From positions 71,842,017-71,906,016 of the forward strand of contig CM065300.1 of assembly GCA_032871835.1 (NCBI GenBank): DNA of 64,000 nucleotides. Reading direction: 5' to 3'. Both the position numbers and the translations under genes were made by a program. The DNA comes from Dipteronia dyeriana (Eukaryota; Streptophyta; Magnoliopsida; Sapindales; Sapindaceae). This document shows, piece after piece, positions 22,387 to 35,188 of the stretch; position 1 is the stretch's first letter, and every line of letters starts with the position of its first letter. Under the pieces are notes generated by a model. The model was not told the origin of the DNA. It ran no database searches and saw only the letters and a program-made list of their open reading frames with translations.

Positions 22387-23976
22387 GGTGGTGTTCGGTT
22401 GATGGAATTTGGGTAGGAAAGGGAAATGGAATCCTTTTCCATTGTTTGTTTTGCCTTAATTAGTCATGGAATCATGATCACATCAAATTGGCTGGAATGG
22501 ATTCCGACCTCAAGAGGTCAAAATTCAGATTCCACCCTACCTGAAAATGTTGAAGTTAACATTTTGTCCTCAAATAAAAAAAAAATCAAAACTAAATTTG
22601 AAAATAAAAAACAGACAGTGGCCTCTTTTGAAACTGGAGATGGCGAGGCCCCCGATGGAGCCTCGTCGTCACGATCTCAAGCCACCAAAGGTGGCATTGA
22701 CATCGTTGGAGGCCCTAGCTTCATCGTTAGAGGAGGCTCCTCTGTTTTCATATTGAAAGAGGCTGTGATCCTTCATCACCATATCCACGACCGTAAAATA
22801 TATGTCGACGATGATGAACATCTAAGTGCGTCAAATTTGTCCAAGACTACATGACCAGTGACCGGTACTCCTGCATCATCGAAGGAGGCAACAACCTCCC
22901 CATTCATGGCCTCTATCACAATCACGATGGAGGTTGAATCCTCCATCACGATTTACGATGGTGGATCTGCTCTAGTTGTGTAATAATGGACCGGCCCAAG
23001 ACAGCCGGTTCGGCCAGTCCACGAATCTCACAGGCCGTGCCAAGCATGGCCCGTGAAGGAAGCGGACCATGCTGAGGCCTGGTCCATGGCAGGCCGTATG
23101 CCGTGCTGGGGGTACAAGGTCCGACGGGCAGGCCCGCCAGGCATGCCTAGCCAGTGTGCTAGGCCCCTGGACCAGCCGTCAGTCCGTGACATCAACCGGT
23201 GATTTTTTTTTTTTTTTTAATTCACATCCCATGGACCCGCCCGCTAGACCAGGCACGCGGACCGCCCTGGCGCGGCAGACCTAAGACAGACCGGCGTACC
23301 GGACCGGGCCTCAATTTTTGGAAACGGGTCGGGTCGGGCCTGGTCCGACACGCACAGCGGTGCATGCTGGACCAAACCCGACCCGTTTTCAAAAACGGAC
23401 CTGGCCAGGCCGTGCCTAATGGACCGGGCCAATCCATTTTGACACCATTAATCTGCTCACCTCCATCGATGGTGTGTGCCAGACCAGGCCCGACCCGTTT
23501 TTGATAACGGACCTGGCCAGACGGTGCCTAATGGACCGAGCCAATCCATTTTGACACCATTAATCTACTCACCTCCATCGATGGAGGACTCCATCCTCCG
23601 TCAATGGAGGAGGTCTCCTCGTAGGAAGAGCCAATTGAAGGTGACCATTGTTGCCTCTGCTGACACCATCTTCGATAGCCACCATGAATTTTTTAATTTA
23701 TTATTATTATTATTCTTTTTCTTTTATGAAGTATTTTTCATTTTTCTAATATTAATTTATATATTGTAAAATAATTAATTTTAATTTAAAAATAATTATG
23801 ATTTCTTTTAAATTATAAATAAAAATATTTTTGGAAACATATATAAGAGATATTTTGGTCAAACCAATGAGGATTCCATGATGAATTCCACAAGACAACC
23901 AAACAAAGTAATCCATTACGGAAATGGATTCCTTTCCTACAAGGATTTCTTTACATGGATTCTTTTCCATGCCTAG
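22387..23976. mobile_element. Non-autonomous inverted-repeat element with GC-rich cargo
   Basis: Roughly 100-bp diverged inverted ends: left GGTAGGAAAGGGAAATGG and TCATGGAATCATGATCAC, right the inverse of TGTAGGAAAGGAATCC and TCATGGAATCCTCATTGG. The middle is unusually GC-rich for this window. The 142-codon ORF at 22426-22854 lies across the left end and cargo and is not supported as a gene. Exact ends and family are uncertain. Confidence 0.4.
22984..23590. repeat. GC-rich repeat with 112-bp duplication
   Basis: It is rich in GGACCGGGCC, GGCCAGGCC and CCCGACCCG motifs. Its ends read TAATGGACCGG and the inverse-like CCATTTTGACACCATTA. The right end is duplicated with a period of 112 bp (AATGGACCG at 23418 and 23530). 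Such sequences are typical of dispersed non-autonomous hAT-like repeats; the ORFs on both strands are by-products. Confidence 0.5.
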
Positions 23977-23979
23977 AGA

Positions 23980-24620
23980 AGAAATTCATGCATCGAGTGT
24001 CAAATGAGGAAACATGATGAAAGGATTATGATCCCAGAAACTGTGAAAATTAACAGTGCCACACCACTGCCCTAAAAGTACAATAACAGCGGTACAATAA
24101 TGCCTAGATTCCCATTCAAGATTCTACAATTCCAAATTGTGGTAGTTACATGAGAAGAAAAATAACAACAGTTAAGCGATTCATAAAATAGAATCCCAGT
24201 AAACATGTTCACCAGGCCAGATCCAAAATTTACATACTACCAATAAATTAAACATACCTAATTAACATTTAATTAAGCAAAACAGGGGATTGCAGTACAG
24301 AAAATTAAAACAATATAAATAATTCAATATCAGTAGATTATAATTTTCTAAATGCGCCAACATACATACAGATATGGATGCAATTATAGGTACAAAGTAA
24401 CCGTAATTCATAAGTTCAAGTTGATTCGAATAAAACTATTTTAATCTAACTTTTCATTTTCGTATGGTTTTTCACACATTCATCCAAAACGAAGCTTATA
24501 CCACACCATCTCCCGTTCCTCTTAAGGCAGCATACCCTAGTAACTATAGAGTGAATTTTATATGACAAATACAAGCATTAACTACCTTGTCACCAAAAAA
24601 CAAAATGAGGATCTAAAGTA
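23980..24620. other. Gap downstream of the MBD gene
   Basis: AT-rich; probably contains the MBD 3' UTR and polyadenylation site near its right end. Nothing else seen. Confidence 0.5.
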
Positions 24621-24624
24621 AGCC

Positions 24625-26891
24625 TTACAGATCATAACCACTATTTCTGGATTGACCAGGCTCTTCTATCCAGACTTTGTGCTGATTAAAGATTGGATTA
24701 CCACTATACATCCGTTTTGGTGATGTTCTCCTTGCTTGTTTGGCAGGCCGAGGAACGAAATCAGTCAGATCACAAACAGGAGTGTCAGGTTGTGGCGACA
24801 GGAGAGCTGGCCTCCCAAGCTGCAAGTCTGTATTGTTATCTGGGCCTGCCCATGCTAGGGGATTCACTGCAGCAAAACAAGGTTGCTTTCATTAGTTAGG
24901 TACTGTATGGATTCTACATATATCATGCTGAGGTCAATTGAGAATCAAAGAGATCCAATCATCATAAACAAGGAATTGATACAGCTAGAAGCAAGATAAC
25001 ACAAAATTTAAGTACTTCAACTGAAAGTTAAGTTAGAACACCAGATCCAAATTTTACATGATACGAAATGAAAGTTACCAAAAGTAGTCATCATCTCACC
25101 AGGGTTTCTAATACAGATCAACAAGTTCTCAGTAAAAAATTTAGAAGCGAAACAATATTAATTGCAGAAGAGGGCAAAATTCCAATGAGTACAAGAAACT
25201 GACGTGGGAAAACATAGGCTTCGGGAGAACCAAACTCTGCTTGGAAATCATACCAAGCAAGTGTAAAACATAAAGAAGGGTTAAGAGGAGATATTTAATC
25301 AGATGAGTTAGAAGAATTAGAAAATCCCTCGCAAGACCTTGGAGAAAAGCTCCAAGCAAACTGCCTTGCTTCACATTTTAACAAATGAGAAAGAGGAGTG
25401 CACTTTCCTGAAATATATAAAAAAAAGCTTTCTGTATTATTGTTGAGAAGATGCTTTTCAGGAATTGAGTTCCATTTTTTGAGAATTGGTTTCTAAACAT
25501 TTTAGACATCATGAAATAAATAAATTCATATTACATAGCATTTATAAAAAAAAAAAAAATCAAATTCATCAGAAAGAGGAAAAACAGAAGAAAAAAAAAT
25601 CTAGGGAAAACAGGAAAAAAACAAATTCTTTCTTACTCACTAACAAAAGAAGTTAAATGAAAATCTTCAAATACATCAATTTCTTCATACCTTCACCAGG
25701 TTCAAGAGGTTTATCATTATCAGTCACACGGGCAGGACGCTTTCTGACATAGTTTTCCTGTAAAGGCTTGGGGATTTGAAATGAAAATTGCGACATAGTT
25801 ACACCATCTCTGGTGTACTCTGGATGTTCTATCAAGTACCTACAAAATCAAAAGCACAAAAAAAGGAGTTTAGAAAAACATTAAATAAGTGAAGGAGAGT
25901 ATACTTCTAACAACTACAAATGAACACCAATAAAAAAGACATCAAAAGCATGAAATCTCACAACAGGAAATAGTTCATTAAGTGGCAAAAGCATACTTCT
26001 GGATCTCAACCATTGAACGAAGTCTCTTGCCAGACGGTGCTACGTAATACCTGAAAATAATAAATAAAGAGGACATTACGAAAGAGTCGATGGCTAGGCT
26101 GAAATGTGCTTGCTTACAAGCATTGTCTCTTCAAAGTCCTGTTTCAGTTTTCTGACCAAATTGTGCATAAATCAACTTCAGGTGGAAAATAGCCAGTTAA
26201 TCTACAAACTCTTAACATTGAAAACAATAAATAAATAAATAGCAAAGGAGACATACACATCTGCAAATTTGGTACTTCCTTCACCTCTGATCCGTAGTAG
26301 CCGTTGCCACCCAGGTGGAGGCTGCGCAATATTAGGCTTATCAATAGCCCAAAGCCGGCTTCCATCTTGAGAGATGTCTGCTGGATCGTCACATGATATA
26401 TCAGGTCGCCATTCACGAGCATTTTCACAGATAAAAGGATTTTCTAGAATATGTTCACGTATTTCTTCATATTTCTCCTTTGTTGGGATTAGTCTCCATT
26501 TAAAACAGTTGGCACACTGAACAGTGAATGCCCCAACAGATGGCAAAACTCTAGGTTGTACATTTGGACCTAAGTATCTTCCAAATGCTGGACGCTGGTA
26601 CTGAATAGGTTCAGGGGTAGGTTCAGTTTGGCCAGTACCTTTAGCTGCAGGGTCATAAAGCACCAATTGATTATTAGCATTTCCATTACTCTGATCATCT
26701 TCATCCTGTGTTTCATGAGATTCATCTTCAGATGATGATGATGATGACGACGATGATGATGATGTGGTTGACGAAGAAACATCTATAGGATCCTGAAGAA
26801 TATTATCCAGGTTATTGCCCAAACTTGAGCCAATAAAGTGATTAGCCTCATTTTTCACCCTAGCAGATGTGTTTTCAGAATGTGACTTCAT
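24625..26891 (-). CDS. MBD2: MBD2-like protein: CW-type zinc finger plus methyl-CpG-binding-type domain
   Basis: Four coding exons with GT-AG introns join in frame: 26891-26257, 26050-25997, 25839-25691 and 24866-24625, giving 359 residues. Residues 39-54 are a Ser run followed by an acidic stretch. A CW-type zinc finger spans about 122-176 (CANCFKWRLIP, then Cys155, Trp161, Cys167). The MBD-type fold follows at about 188-255 (PPPGWQRLLRIRGEGSTKF, then YYVAPSGKRLRSMVEIQKYL). A basic tail has RPAKQARRTSPKR. This is the domain order of Arabidopsis MBD1/2/4/12; MBD2 is my closest guess. Such proteins act in the nucleus, and CW domains read histone H3 methylation, but not all plant MBDs bind methylated DNA. 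The start chosen is the ATG soon after a splice acceptor at 26910-26911. A slightly longer unspliced reading to 26945 is possible but less likely. It looks intact. Confidence 0.88.
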
Positions 26892-27697
26892 CTGAGTAAT
26901 CTTAACCACCTGGTACAGAAAACAATTCTGAGCGAAACACAACAAAACTTCAAAATAGAAATTCTCGAGAGATCAAAATATCAACAATGAAGCATACAAA
27001 GAAGTACATCTTGATTCAATCAAATCAACATCAGAAGTCCAAAAGACTTTTCTTTTAAACCAAAAACTACATGCAATAAAAGCCTATTTCGTTTTAAAAT
27101 AAATAAATAAATGAGCCTATTTCTATTGTATCAACTCCCCAAAATCTCATAACAAAAAATTGATAGGCTACAAAATTATATGCGGTGCACCGATGGTTGA
27201 AAGAACAAATTAAAAGTCCAATATCATTTTCCAAATATTTTCAACAGCAAAATACAAATGCCAGAAAATTTTATCAACAAATTTATCACCATTAACACAA
27301 CAAAAATGTCACCAGCATGCACAATTAGCACCCGCACCCCTCCCAAATAAAAAATAAAAAATAAAAATAAACCCCAGGAAATGAAACCTGCATAAGCAAT
27401 AAACAAACAACCACATAAATCTAATCAAGCAACAGAATTGCATTAATAAAAAGAGCCTTAATCAGTTAACTTGTGTTAGTGATCTGCCTTACCCAGTCCC
27501 ACAAAAGGACTGATGCCCATTATTTATGAGACAAATTACATGTTTTTTCATTGCCATCAAAAATTAAAATTCTATGGATTCTCAGTAAAAGTAAGAGTTG
27601 GAGATGGTGCATAGCTGTTTTTGATGCCATCTTTCAGCTGTGTCACTTCATGACAACTCCTAATATCCCAAAAACTTGCAACTATAAAGGATGTAAG

Positions 27698-28901
27698 CAA
27701 TGTTTTAAAATGTGTGAGGTGGTGCGGTTCGAGGAGTTTTGTACTAGTGAGGCAAGGTGGCCGCCCCAATTTAGAAATATTAAATAATCCAAAAAATTAA
27801 AAACACAAAACTAAAATAATTTATCATCCATAACATTAAATAAACGGTACACAATCAACATCAATGAATCAATGATAGATTCTAAAATAGTTTTATTAAG
27901 TGGGGCTGAATGTGAGATTTGTGTGAGGTGTGGTGTTGTTCATTTTTTTGGGTAAAGGTGTTGTTCTATTTTTTTGAAGCAGAGGTGTTGTCATTTGATG
28001 AGATGTAGGGTTTTTTAAAGTTAATTGTAACTTATTGACAAAACTCAAAACGGTGAGTTTTGATTTATCTTTTTTTTAAAAAAAAAAAAAAAACCCTAAT
28101 CCAAAACTCACCATTTCACTGCCTAAAACCAAAATGAAATGGCACCAAAACTACACTGTTTCCCCACCCAAAAGGCAAAAACCAAAATGAAATGGCAACG
28201 CCTCAAGTCGGTTCGGTCTTGAGGCGGTCGCCTCATCACCCCAAGGCGGGGTCATAGTTATTAAAGGCGCTAGGCGCAAGGGTCCCCTAGAGCCCGAGCT
28301 GCGAGGCGAGGCGCACCTTAGCTTTTTATGAATTTCAGAAATGGGAAAAATTCATAAAAATTGTAATAACCTAATATATCCTATAAATTTCAAGTTACTA
28401 AGATAAATGTAAGGCTTAGAACTTTACAAACAATCAATAACACTACATAATTCATGAAAAATTTAACATGCAATCATCATACTAACAACAAAGATGTTCA
28501 AATTAGTTTCTAGGCTCTAGATATCCTCAACTGAAGCAAAACTAACTTCACAACATCATCAATGCATCTTCATGTTAGTTTGTGAAGCTTGAATTAGTTT
28601 TGTTGCGCTACGTTAAGGCACTCGGGGGTCGATTGAAACTAGAGAAAATTGAAATTTCGTACTAAAAACATGTGTTTTTCACCGGGTGCACCTACGCAAT
28701 GCCTACAACGTCCAGAAACGCTTCTCCTTAAAGGGCACGCCTGACCATCCTTCAGGCGCAAAAGCTATGCCTGTAGGCGCCTAGTGTGTAGGCGCGCTTT
28801 TAATAACTATGGCGGGGTCATTCAAAAGAAGACCTCGTGGAGGGCGGAATCGGCATGAGGCGTGCCTCAAGGCAGCTGCCTTGGCCGACTTTTCAAATAT
28901 T
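27698..28901. mobile_element. Outer MULE-type non-autonomous element in the MBD intron
   Basis: Ends CAATGTTTTAAAA and the inverse TTTTCAAATATT. Flanking nonamers GGATGTAAG (27689-27697) and GGACGTAAG (28902-28910) match at 8 of 9 bases, the Mutator target size. The interior has GGCGGTCGCC-type GC-rich patches near both ends and AT-rich middle sequence, split by the inner element. Confidence 0.5.
28254..28810. mobile_element. Inner MULE-type MITE nested in the outer one
   Basis: 557 bp. Its terminal inverted repeats read ATAGTTATTAAA at both ends, extending into GGCGC-rich sequence. The flanking 9-bp repeats GGCGGGGTC (28245-28253 and 28811-28819) are perfect. No coding capacity. The perfect target copy lies in outer-element sequence, so it inserted later. 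Confidence 0.75.
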
Positions 28902-30019
28902 GGACGTAAGTGGCAAGAAGCATCTTAATTCATGAAGCCAGCAAACAATAGAAGGATACAGTAATGATATTTTGTAATTCAAAAAAGGCAGAAGCCAAAG
29001 ACAGCAGAGTTGAGCACATTTAATTGTTGTTACACTAGAGAAGTTGCACAAACAGCCCACAGGAATTGCCAGCATCATAATCCAATTCAGTAGTTTGTTT
29101 GCAGTAAATCATTTTAAGGCAGAAAAATAATGTAGCTGGGCAATGAATAATTTCTCTCACAAATAACACACATAGCAAAGATATTACCCACTGCGTTACC
29201 ACAATAGAAAGCAAGAGTTTTCACAATGTTTGAATGGATTAAACAGATCATAATATCATATAATAGAAAACAATGCCATATCCATAAAATGTTCTCTAGG
29301 GGATACAACTGAATCAACGACTAACCTGTAAGAGCTAACAGCCTACAGGAGATAATAGAATAAAGGGAATTTATTTCTTCACTTGATCAAGTGATGTGTT
29401 TCTAACAGCCATAACAAAGCTAATCAGCTACTCCGTCCATCCACCTTAAAAACTGATTCAATCAGAATTTATTTCAACGGGATTCAGAAATTCAAATCAA
29501 GCAATAAAAGGGAAAAACGAAGAAGCAAAATTATTATACTGAAATGATGACAAATTATTAGTTAACCCCAGTAAATATTAGTAATTAGTATACTAACAAA
29601 CCAGAACGAAAACAACTAAGTGTATCTGGATCTAAAATTTATTCTAAATGTAAATAAAAAGAAAAAAGAAAAACAAACCCAAATATATATTAGAACAAAA
29701 ATGATAAAAAGACAAAAACATAAATGCAGACATTAGGCTCTTTCAACAATAAATTAATAATATAATCAAGCAGGGCAAGGATCCAATCTAATCAATCAAA
29801 AAAATAAATACAAATTTCTTCAAAACGAAGAGAGATTGAAAAATACAGAGATCTGAGCTGATGATGAAGACGGAATGCGTTGCGTGGTACGATGGATTGT
29901 CAAAAAAGTTGATATTTAGATTCCCTCTGCTTCTTCCTTCCGTCTTCTCTCCTGGTATTAGAGAGAGAAAACACCTAAAACGAGACCCAAGAGAGATAAC
30001 GCAATGCTGATCTAATAAT

Positions 30020-31619
30020 ATCATTTTTCTTTTTTTAATTGAGAAAATTGAAGTACATTTTTTTTTTATCATTTTTAATGTTTTTCGGAAACACTAGAAA
30101 ACATTTTCATCTAGAAAACAATGAAAAAAAAAATAAAAAATCCATTTTAAGCTTTTATCTTTTATCGAATAAAAATTCAATACTGTTAAAAGAAAACAAG
30201 ATTAATATTTACCATTTTTCCATATAAATCCCTACAACCAAAGATTTCAAATTCTACGAGTACCGATAAAGTTCCGATCGAAATCAATTAGTATTCAATC
30301 ACTTCATGTGATTAATATGTTTAAATACAATGAATGATTGCGTATCTTAACATTATAGAGTCAGTATATCACCACTATAACAAAACTTATTCAAGTAGAA
30401 TTCTTTATTAAATTTGATAGTAACTTGAGCTTAGTCAAATTCTAAGTTATCATCTTTTAGTATGTTTTGTACATGGTAAAGTTAGGGAACCGAGTTGGAA
30501 GTTTGGAACTGCTTTGATTGGCATCTTACAGACCACTTAAAGCATAGTGGAAAGCTAAAACTTGGAAAAATCTTAGGGAGCGTATATAAGTAAGGTTATT
30601 AAATTACATTACAAAACATTTTTGTAAATAAATCTTATTTTGCTATTTATAGAACTTTAATAATTACTAAAATTGATCGATTATCAACTTTATAAAGCAC
30701 TGACACCAGATCAATGACCGCCGTCGCTTTCCGGTTTGTAAGACTATCACAAGGGCACCGTAAATTGAGAATTCTCTCAAAACTTTATCATTTAAATAGA
30801 CTTTTTGACAACAATTTCCTTGCTTAAAACCCAATACATGTGTCTTGTCTTATCTTTTTTTTTTTTTCCTTCTTCTTCCTCCAGAAGCAAAGCAAATGAA
30901 ACAAAATTAATTGAAAAAAGAAAAAAGAAAATCAACCATAAAAATCAAGTCCCGACAAGGTGACAAGTCATTTTTTTTGTTTAGTCATGACTCGTGCAAT
31001 TACCATAGTCGTTTCTAAATTTTGAAGGAGGATTGACACTTGCCCCCCAAAACAAGCAGAGGCAGAACACAATTGAGGCAAAGCCCAAATCTAGATGATA
31101 GAGGTCATTGAACTCACTTGAACCAGCAACAATGTCAAAAAGCTGGTGTTTGCTGTGGTGATCAATTGCCGCTGGTTTTGATGGCTATGGAGGTCTTAAA
31201 AAATGTTGCAGCCAAGTTGGTTCTCTAACATCAACTATAGCGTAGAACACAAAAATGAAGATACATAGACTTGGTATGGATAGAAATTAGAATACAAAGT
31301 GATGAAAACCATCACAAAAAGGAGAATACAGACCTAATGACGTAGATATCAATAATTATCCATCAATCAATCTAAAACAAATAAGAATACAGACCTAATG
31401 GCCTATTTATGGACAGCCACACCTAAACCAAATTAAACACAAAAGAAACTAAATCCAACTCAAACATGGTTTTACCACCCTCTAATTTAGCCTCACGAGA
31501 CACCGCCATTACAAGTAGTATATAAAAAAATTAAAAAAAAAAAAAAAAAACTCAAACATTGTCATTTTGAATGGACCATGTTCGGTTCTCAATATTCTCT
31601 TGCTTTAACATATAGATAA
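30020..31619. other. Intergenic region between the MBD and decarboxylase genes
   Basis: AT-rich. The left end should hold the MBD promoter and the right end the decarboxylase 3' UTR. No gene, RNA or clear transposon ends recognised. Confidence 0.5.
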
Positions 31620-31710
31620 TTATATACACATACATACATACCCAATTGATGCTACTTCAATCTGAGTAAAGAAAATTGCAGTTCCGTACAGACCATTTCC
31701 CTTCCATGAG

Positions 31711-34300
31711 CTACAAGTCACAGATGATGATGGAAGATAGTGAAGGATCAGAGGCACCAACGATGACTGTGGAAGATAGTGAAGGATCAGTGGCTTCTCT
31801 TCTGCTACTGCTTCTAATACGAAGCAGGTAATCCAAAGCTCTCTCTGTAATAATCTCACCAGGGATCATCACCGGAATCCCAGGTGGGTATGGACATATT
31901 AGCTCCCCACATATCTTCCCAAGGCTCTCGCTGATACCAACTTTCCTTTTACCGGAAAAGAAGGCCTCTCTCGGATTCAAACTGAAATTAATGTCTGTAA
32001 AGGGCGCCAAAGCACTATGCTCCACTCTCTTAACAAAATATCCAACGGACAAGGAAGTTGATGATACATGCTTTATGCCTGAGACGAGCCTCTGAATATG
32101 CTCCCTACAAGTTCCAAGGTTAACTGCATAAGTGATTGATCGGATCCCAACAAGTTCACAAATGATCATCTGTTCCCCGTATAACATTTCATCTGCTTCA
32201 TAACCAGATAAACCAAGCTGCCAAAAACCAAGAGTGAGCCGTAAGGGCTCAATTACAGGAAAGTTGGGGAAGCTTGACAAATCAAGCACTGAGATACCTG
32301 GAATATTTTTTATAAGATTTTTCGATTCAGCAGCCAAGTCCATTGCTTCATTGAATATAGCTTCAGGATTTTCATTAAGTTGAGCTCTAGCCGCATCCAA
32401 CGAGGCCAAAAGCAGATTACTAGGGCTTGTGCTTTGAAGGGTTTGAAGGGACCTACATATTCTTTCTCTATCCACAATATTGCCCGATAAGTGTAACATA
32501 GATGACTGTGTAAGAGAGCATAGAACTTTATGAGTGGATTGAACGGCCAAATCTGCCCCCTGCTGGAGAGCAGAAAAAGGCAACTGGGGATGAAATCCTA
32601 AATGTGCCCCATGAGCCTCATCAACAATCAAAGGAATTTCATGATAATGACACAGCTTAGAAATCTCACTCAAGTTACTGCATATACCATGGTATGTAGG
32701 AGAAGTGATGAAAACTGCTGCAGCCTTTCTGCCATCTTTATCTAATTCATTGATTGCCTTTTCTACCTGTAAAAACATCCACTTTTAGTCATAGTGATAT
32801 TTCTTTTTTATCTAATTGAATATTGATAAAATATAAAGATAAACATGAGAAATATGGATTCAAATCCTCCGCTATGCTAATCTTCAATCTTTATGCTGAC
32901 CTCAAATAGCAAAAGATAATACACTGCATTTAATAATAATGAAAGTAAATATAATAAAAGAAATAAATCTCAACCATAGATTACAAATGTCACTAGATCT
33001 CTCGAGGCCAGGACAAAGATTAGCACAATAAAGAATCCTAATCCAATAAATATATAACATTTTGATTGATCAAAGCTCTCAAAAAAATTCAAGTGAGATT
33101 GTTTGAGAAGGTAAAAACATAATAGTTGAATCTATACTGTCTATAACTGTTAAAATCAGTACTTGAGACTCACCTGTGATGGAATGACACCACCAGCAAT
33201 GTCCCAATCACAATTATACTCAGGGATGATGTACTTTGGTATCACACCAGATAATACCATGGCAGAAATGGCCGATATATGAGAATTTCGGGGGAGAATC
33301 AGATAATCTCCAGGGTAACAAGTTGCCATTATAGCTGCTTGGATGCCGCAAGTGGTACCACCAACCAAAAACCACGTCTCTAATGCTCCAAACAGCTCGG
33401 CTGCTTGCTTTTGTGCCTCAAAAATAGGCCCTTCTGGGGAATAGAGATTGCCAAGCTCTGGAAGCTCAGGCAAATCATAAGTAAACGGTCTTAAACCAAT
33501 GAGCTGAGTTAAAGAAGATGGCGCAGCACGTCCTCTGTTATGCCCAGGGAAGTGAAAGCTGGCAGCATTTTGCTTGGCTGAAGCTTTCAGTGCACTAACC
33601 AAGGGAGGAAGACCATCCGGCTTTGCAAACTGAGACTTTAAGGTTTCAATCCCGATTCTATCTTGTCTCTTATCTGGCTCTATGCTGTTTGTTTCCTGAG
33701 AAAATTTGGAAAATTACCAAATTCACACTAGTGGAATTGTAAACCAATGCTAAGTGCTCTCATTATTACATTCATTCTATATAACTTTCTTCTCATTCGC
33801 AATAGTTGAAAATTTGTGCAAACCAAAAAATGTTATATCCTAGACGTCAAATTGAGATAAGTTTTTACAGTAAACACAGGGACAATGACAAATTTCTAAA
33901 GACCTTTAAGCACAAATATAGCAAATTGAATGACAACTGTTTATAGTTAGATGTACACAAAATATGGTCCAAATGATTGATAACAAAGAGTATTTGTTTG
34001 TTTCCTGAGCTTGACAACTACTAAATCTTAAATTCAGCATACCGAGAGAGAGCTGTCATCAGCAGCGTTCTTGCAATACGAAAAATGCCTTGGCTTGAGC
34101 CCCTTCAAGCTTCTGCTTCTGTATATGTGCCAAAAGCACTTGCAATTTAGCAATTGTCTGTCATTAATGCAAGGCCACCCAAAATGCTTTCTGGGTTTGT
34201 GTGAGAGCTTCGGTTCAAGACGTCCCAGAAGTTGGAACTCACCGGAAGACGGGATTCCGGTACCGGTGCTGGCAATGGGTAGAGTAATGGACACAGCCAT
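31711..34300 (-). CDS. PLP-dependent Orn/Lys/Arg decarboxylase family protein, probably plastid
   Basis: Three exons join in phase zero: 34300-34043, 33695-33174 and 32766-31711, giving 611 residues. Residues 1 to about 85 are Ser/Arg/Lys-rich with few acids, a likely plastid transit peptide. The catalytic part starts with ASFHFPGHNRGRAAP and continues with GGTTCGIQAAIMA (PLP phosphate site), VDEAHGAHLGFHP (cofactor-binding Asp and His) and QSTHKVLCSLTQSSMLH with the Schiff-base Lys. The C-terminal domain has CPYPPGIPVMIPGE. This matches the major domain of the bacterial-type (fold I) Orn/Lys/Arg decarboxylases (PF01276), which differ from the eukaryotic ornithine decarboxylase fold. Expected reaction: PLP-dependent decarboxylation of a basic amino acid for polyamines or cadaverine; the substrate cannot be read from sequence. 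The last 25 residues contain a DPSLSS motif twice. It looks intact. Confidence 0.9.
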
Positions 34301-35188
34301 AGTTGCCTGTGATAAAAGGAATGCTTCAAGATTTGAAAAAAGATATATTCAGGGCTCACCTCTTACCTTGTAATAGGCCAAGCCCATTGTATTTTTACTT
34401 TACAGTTGCTTAATATACCCTACCAATCCTTCGGGCCACATCATTCCGTTGTGTTCGGTACACAAGATTGCATTACACTACTGTACGGGAGAGTAACGAT
34501 ATTTACCGTATGTACAAATAAAATTTATATTTTATTCAAAATTCTAATATTGTCCTCAAATTAAATTATTAACATTTTATAGGTGTGGTGAGAAGTTTTT
34601 TGAACGACAATAGAGTCTCCCTTCAAATATTAATGATTTAATTTAAGGTTAATGTTGAAATTTTTGAAATTCCTTAAATTTAGGGTGTAGTTATGGTTTT
34701 AGAGAGGTTCCCATTCATTGAAATTAGATATGATTTGATTAAGTGAATGTGTGGTATAGCTTTTGAAAGTGCCAAAAACACTTATTTAATGTTAGAAGTT
34801 GTTTTAGAGTTTTTTTTTTTTTTTGGTAAAACTGAAAACATCTTTTTTAATATATGGAATTGTCTTAACTGCCCTTTATAAAAGTTATTTTATGTCTACG
34901 AGGAGAAGCCCAAAAGCTTTTTTGAGCTTTTTTAAAACATTTGAATTGTCTCCACTACCCTTTATAAATTTTAGATATTCCACCATACAACTCTTTCATT
35001 ATAAATTGTCAATACTTTTTTTTGTAATTCACACAACCAAAAGTTATTTTTTAAAATACATTGTCAACACTTTTTTTGTAATTTACACAACCAAAAGCCT
35101 TTTTTGTTATAGGCTCGACTCATTAGAAGCTCTACTACAAAAAGATCTACTCTAGAAACTCTACTTAAAAAGTCATATCAAACACACT
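34301..35188. other. Decarboxylase promoter region and MITE debris
   Basis: Sequence just above 34300 should be the 5' leader and promoter. From about 34740 to 35188 it is AT-rich MITE-like DNA with a 55-bp tandem (ATTGTCAA at 35005 and 35060). No gene seen. Confidence 0.5.

Larger units (their letters stand above)
26910..29830 (-). other. Probable 5' UTR intron of the MBD gene
   Basis: The minus strand has a clean acceptor (GTTTTCTGTACCAG) just before the start exon. CT-rich leader-like sequence with ATCTCTCTTGGG lies far upstream near 29830-30010. Between them I see no coding exon, only AT-rich DNA and a nested pair of transposons. The donor site is not fixed, so the left exon is tentative. 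Confidence 0.45.

Noticed and set aside
22426..22854. 142-codon ORF
   Set aside because: It crosses the end of a non-autonomous element into its cargo, with no domain and no related frame elsewhere.
23069..23504. Several overlapping ORFs rich in Pro, Gly and Arg
   Set aside because: They arise from GC-rich repeat sequence with open frames on both strands.
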